Positions 14,415-16,404 of a stretch of 16,404 nucleotides of DNA are shown piece by piece. The notes beneath the pieces were generated by a model. The model was not told where the DNA came from, did no database searches, and worked only from the letters and a program-made list of their open reading frames with translations. Both the position numbers and the translations under genes were made by a program. The first letter of the stretch is position 1, and every line of letters begins with the position of its first letter. Origin of the DNA: Gammaproteobacteria bacterium (lineage in GTDB: Bacteria > Pseudomonadota > Gammaproteobacteria > Thiohalorhabdales > Thiohalorhabdaceae); contig JAHEOG010000065.1 in assembly GCA_018609925.1 (NCBI GenBank), positions 1-16,404 on the forward strand, written 5' to 3'.

Positions 14415-14443
14415 TTGGGCGGGCCGAGGGGGTGTACTAGAAT
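14415..14443 (+). promoter_or_regulatory. Candidate sigma70 promoter for sfsA-map
   Basis: TTGGGC (14415-14420), a 17-base spacer, then TAGAAT (14438-14443), about 57 bases before sfsA. It lies back to back with the rpsB promoter, with the two -35 boxes about 44 bases apart. Confidence 0.5.
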
Positions 14444-14458
14444 GACAGGCCTTTCCCA

Positions 14459-14483
14459 GCGCCCCCACGTTTCGGAGGGGCGC
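14459..14483 (+). other. Hairpin in the sfsA leader
   Basis: GCGCCCC pairs with GGGGCGC across 11 bases, about ten bases after the predicted transcript start (near 14450). No U tract follows. Just downstream, CCTCC (14486-14490) faces the GGAGG at 14492-14496 and could weakly mask the sfsA ribosome site. Confidence 0.4.
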
Positions 14484-14500
14484 AGCCTCCCGGAGGACCC

Positions 14501-15223
14501 TTGCAGTTCGAGCCAAGCCTTCAGCCGGGCCGGCTGATCCGGCGCTACAAGCGCTTCCTGGCCGATATCGAGCTGGCGGACGGGCAAGCGGTAACGGCGC
14601 ATTGCCCCAATTCGGGCTCCATGGCCACCTGCCGGGATCCGGGCCAGCCGGTGCGGATCCAGCCCGCGGCGTCGGCCAAGCGCAAGCTGGCGTTCACCTG
14701 GGAGCTCTACCACAGCGGCGCGAGCTGGGTGGGCATCAACACCCACCGGGCCAACGCCATCGTCGCGGAAGCCGTCGCGGAAGGCCGAATCGCCGATCTC
14801 GCCGGCTACTCCGGCCTGCGCCGGGAAGTAGCCTACGGCCGAGGCAGCCGCATCGACCTCCTGCTGGAGGATTCCGGGCAACCGCCCTGCTACGTGGAAG
14901 TCAAAAACTGTACGCTGCTGGCCGAGGATGGCCGCGTGCGCTTCCCCGACGCGGTCACCGAGCGGGGACGCAAGCACCTCGACGAGCTCGCCGACATCGC
15001 TGCGGCGGGGGCCCGGGCGGTCATGTGCTTCCTGGTCAACCGGGCCGACGGCGACGGCTTCGGTCCGGCTGATCACATCGACCCGGCCTACGGCAGACGG
15101 CTGCGCGAGGTAACCGAGGCCGGGGTCGAGCTGCTGGCCTACCGAACGCGGATCGAGCCGGAAACCATAACCGTGGCAGGCCCCGAGCCGGTGGACCTGG
15201 CTGCGGCGGGGGACGGGGCCTGA
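14501..15223 (+). CDS. sfsA: SfsA family protein (sugar fermentation stimulation protein homologue)
   Basis: SfsA was named for raising maltose fermentation in E. coli when overproduced. Its biochemical role is not settled. The family combines an N-terminal OB-like domain with a C-terminal nuclease-like fold. Seen: 240 residues (E. coli 234). RLIRRYKRFLADIEL (11-25), HCPNSGSM (34-41) and GSRIDLLLE (115-123) are conserved. VEVKNCTL (132-139) and RFPDAVTERGRKHL (147-160) complete the core, and Asp119, Glu133 and Lys135 form a PD-(D/E)xK-like set. Start: TTG at 14501 aligns with the E. coli N-terminus (L-I-x-R-Y-K-R-F-L at the same offset). GGAGG lies four to five bases upstream, and no in-frame ATG or GTG fits better. 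A rare start with possible masking of the ribosome site suggests low expression. map follows after 53 bases. Confidence 0.94.
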   Translation: MQFEPSLQPGRLIRRYKRFLADIELADGQAVTAHCPNSGSMATCRDPGQPVRIQPAASAKRKLAFTWELYHSGASWVGINTHRANAIVAEAVAEGRIADLAGYSGLRREVAYGRGSRIDLLLEDSGQPPCYVEVKNCTLLAEDGRVRFPDAVTERGRKHLDELADIAAAGARAVMCFLVNRADGDGFGPADHIDPAYGRRLREVTEAGVELLAYRTRIEPETITVAGPEPVDLAAAGDGA

Positions 15224-15276
15224 ATCGGGCGCAAGCGGGGCCCATCCATCAACGAGGACGGGAAGGAGCACCGGGC

Positions 15277-16044
15277 ATGGCGGTCCACATCAAGACCCCG
15301 GATGAGATCGAGCAGATGCGGGTGGCCGGGCGCCTGGCGGCGGAGGTCCTGCGCATGATCCGGCCCTATGTCCAGCCGGGGGTGACCACCGGCGAGCTGG
15401 ACCGGATCTGCCACGACTACATCGTCAACGAGCAACAGGCCCACCCGGCCCCACTCAACTACCACGGCTTCCCCAAATCGGTCTGCATCTCCGTGAACCA
15501 GCAGGTCTGCCACGGCATCCCGGGGGACCGGGAGCTCGTGGAGGGCGACGTCGTCAACATCGATGTCACCGTCATTAAGGACGGTTGGCACGGAGACACC
15601 AGCAAGATGTTCTACGCCGGCGAGCCCACCACCCGTGGGCGACGGGTGGCGGAGGTGGCCCACCAGGCCATGGTGCGCGGCATCGAGACCGTTCAGCCCG
15701 GGGCTACGTTGGGTGACATCGGCCACGCCATTCAGACCTACGCCGAGGCCCAGCGCTGCAGTGTGGTGCGGGAGTACTGCGGACACGGTATCGGGCGGGG
15801 CTTCCACGAGGATCCCCAGGTCATGCACTACGGCCAGCCCGGGGAGGGCATGGTCCTGGAAGAGGGCATGGTCTTCACCATCGAGCCCATGATCAACGCC
15901 GGCAAGCGCCACGTCCGGCTCCTGCCCGACCAGTGGACAGTGGTCACCAAGGACCACAGCCCCTCCGCCCAGTGGGAGCACACCCTGGCCGTCACCTCCG
16001 ACGGCTACGAAATCCTTACCCAGCTCCCCGACGATCCCGTTTGA
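15277..16044 (+). CDS. map: Methionine aminopeptidase, type I
   Basis: Map removes the initiator methionine from nascent proteins when the second residue is small. Seen: 255 residues, a type I 'pita-bread' enzyme without insertion or N-terminal extension. Metal ligands are Asp96 (VVNIDVTV), Asp107 (WHGDTSKMF), His170 (CGHGIGRGFHE), Glu203 (FTIEPM) and Glu234 (QWEHTL), each one less than the E. coli numbers. Substrate His79 lies in QQVCHGIPGD. Start: ATG at 15277 with GGAAGGAG eight bases upstream. glnD follows after 31 bases. The map-rpsB divergent pairing is conserved in gammaproteobacteria; here sfsA sits between them. Confidence 0.98.
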   Translation: MAVHIKTPDEIEQMRVAGRLAAEVLRMIRPYVQPGVTTGELDRICHDYIVNEQQAHPAPLNYHGFPKSVCISVNQQVCHGIPGDRELVEGDVVNIDVTVIKDGWHGDTSKMFYAGEPTTRGRRVAEVAHQAMVRGIETVQPGATLGDIGHAIQTYAEAQRCSVVREYCGHGIGRGFHEDPQVMHYGQPGEGMVLEEGMVFTIEPMINAGKRHVRLLPDQWTVVTKDHSPSAQWEHTLAVTSDGYEILTQLPDDPV

Positions 16045-16075
16045 CCGGACCGCGACACCCTCCCTGGAGCCCTCC

Positions 16076-16404
16076 GTGAGCCCGGCCCACCGGCCCACCT
16101 ACCGGCTGCCCCAGCCCCACCGGATCTTCCCGGAGCGCGCTTTCCCACGGGAGGTCGCTGCCCTGAGCCGCTGCCATCCCCCGGAGGCAGGCTGGGAGCA
16201 GGCGCGGGCGGCCTTCCTGACCTTGTTCCGCGATACCTACGAGGAAGGGCGCAACTTCCTCCACCAGCGCTACCAAGCCGGCGCCAGCGGGCGCGAAATC
16301 GTCGCGGGTCACGCCTTCCTGACCGACCGGCTCCTGCAGCACCTGTGGCGGGTGCTTGCCACCTATCTGGGTCCGGCGCGGCGCAGCACCCCGTTATGTT
16401 TGGC
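16076..16404 (+). CDS. glnD: Bifunctional uridylyltransferase/uridylyl-removing enzyme GlnD, N-terminal fragment (cut by right edge)
   Basis: GlnD senses glutamine and attaches or removes UMP on PII proteins, controlling nitrogen assimilation. Seen: 109 codons from GTG at 16076, with GGAG six bases upstream, open to the window end. Family members are about 850-900 residues, so this is only the leading part, before the nucleotidyltransferase, HD and ACT domains. The visible region includes FRDTYEEGRNFLHQRYQAGA and GREIVAGHAFLTDRLLQHLW. This resembles the helical GlnD N-terminus, where a basic residue pattern and 'R...D.LL..LW' precede the catalytic domain. Identity rests on this similarity plus the conserved map-glnD order. 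Confidence 0.88.
   Translation, partial: MSPAHRPTYRLPQPHRIFPERAFPREVAALSRCHPPEAGWEQARAAFLTLFRDTYEEGRNFLHQRYQAGASGREIVAGHAFLTDRLLQHLWRVLATYLGPARRSTPLCL

Noticed and set aside
1..16404. CRISPR arrays, tRNA genes, insertion sequences or phage genes
   Set aside because: No direct-repeat arrays, no cloverleaf sequences with a CCA-type end, no transposase or phage-like proteins. Nearly all sequence is accounted for by core genes.

Overview
This is a GC-rich chromosomal segment from a proteobacterium, most likely a gammaproteobacterium or close relative. The gene order rpsB-tsf-pyrH-frr-uppS-cdsA-dxr-rseP-bamA-skp-lpxD-fabZ-lpxA, divergent from map-glnD, is the well-known gammaproteobacterial arrangement. 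Three features are unusual for a typical member: an LpxI-type UDP-diacylglucosamine hydrolase, a GnnA-like oxidoreductase placed next to it, and a short (218 aa) EF-Ts. They suggest a deep-branching lineage, perhaps related to acidithiobacilli or halophilic sulfur oxidisers. That placement is inference only.

Layout. From 14165 leftwards to the edge, 14 genes run on the minus strand: translation (rpsB, tsf, frr), UMP kinase (pyrH), isoprenoid and phospholipid synthesis (uppS, cdsA, dxr), envelope stress proteolysis (rseP), outer-membrane protein assembly (bamA, skp), then lipid A synthesis (lpxD, fabZ, lpxA, lpxI) and a Gfo/Idh/MocA oxidoreductase cut by the left edge. Most junctions overlap by 1-4 bases (ATGA, GTGA, TAATG, TGATG) or are a few bases apart, so this looks like one long, translationally coupled supra-operon. 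A candidate internal promoter with a perfect TATAAT lies before skp. On the right, sfsA, map and the start of glnD run on the plus strand. The 335-base divergent region 14166-14500 holds candidate promoters for both directions and a roughly 170-nt structured rpsB leader.

How the genes work together. The minus-strand operon links ribosome and nucleotide supply to building the envelope. Dxr and UppS feed undecaprenyl phosphate, CdsA feeds phospholipids, BamA and Skp assemble outer-membrane proteins, RseP controls the envelope stress response, and LpxA, LpxD and LpxI with FabZ make the lipid A precursor. The GnnA-like enzyme could modify the UDP-GlcNAc entering this pathway, giving lipid A with amide-linked primary acyl chains. 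That is the most interesting biological possibility here, but its aminotransferase partner (GnnB) would lie outside the window.

No mobile elements, CRISPR arrays, tRNAs, rRNAs or U-tailed intrinsic terminators were recognised. Long open frames antisense to the genes are shadows produced by high GC.
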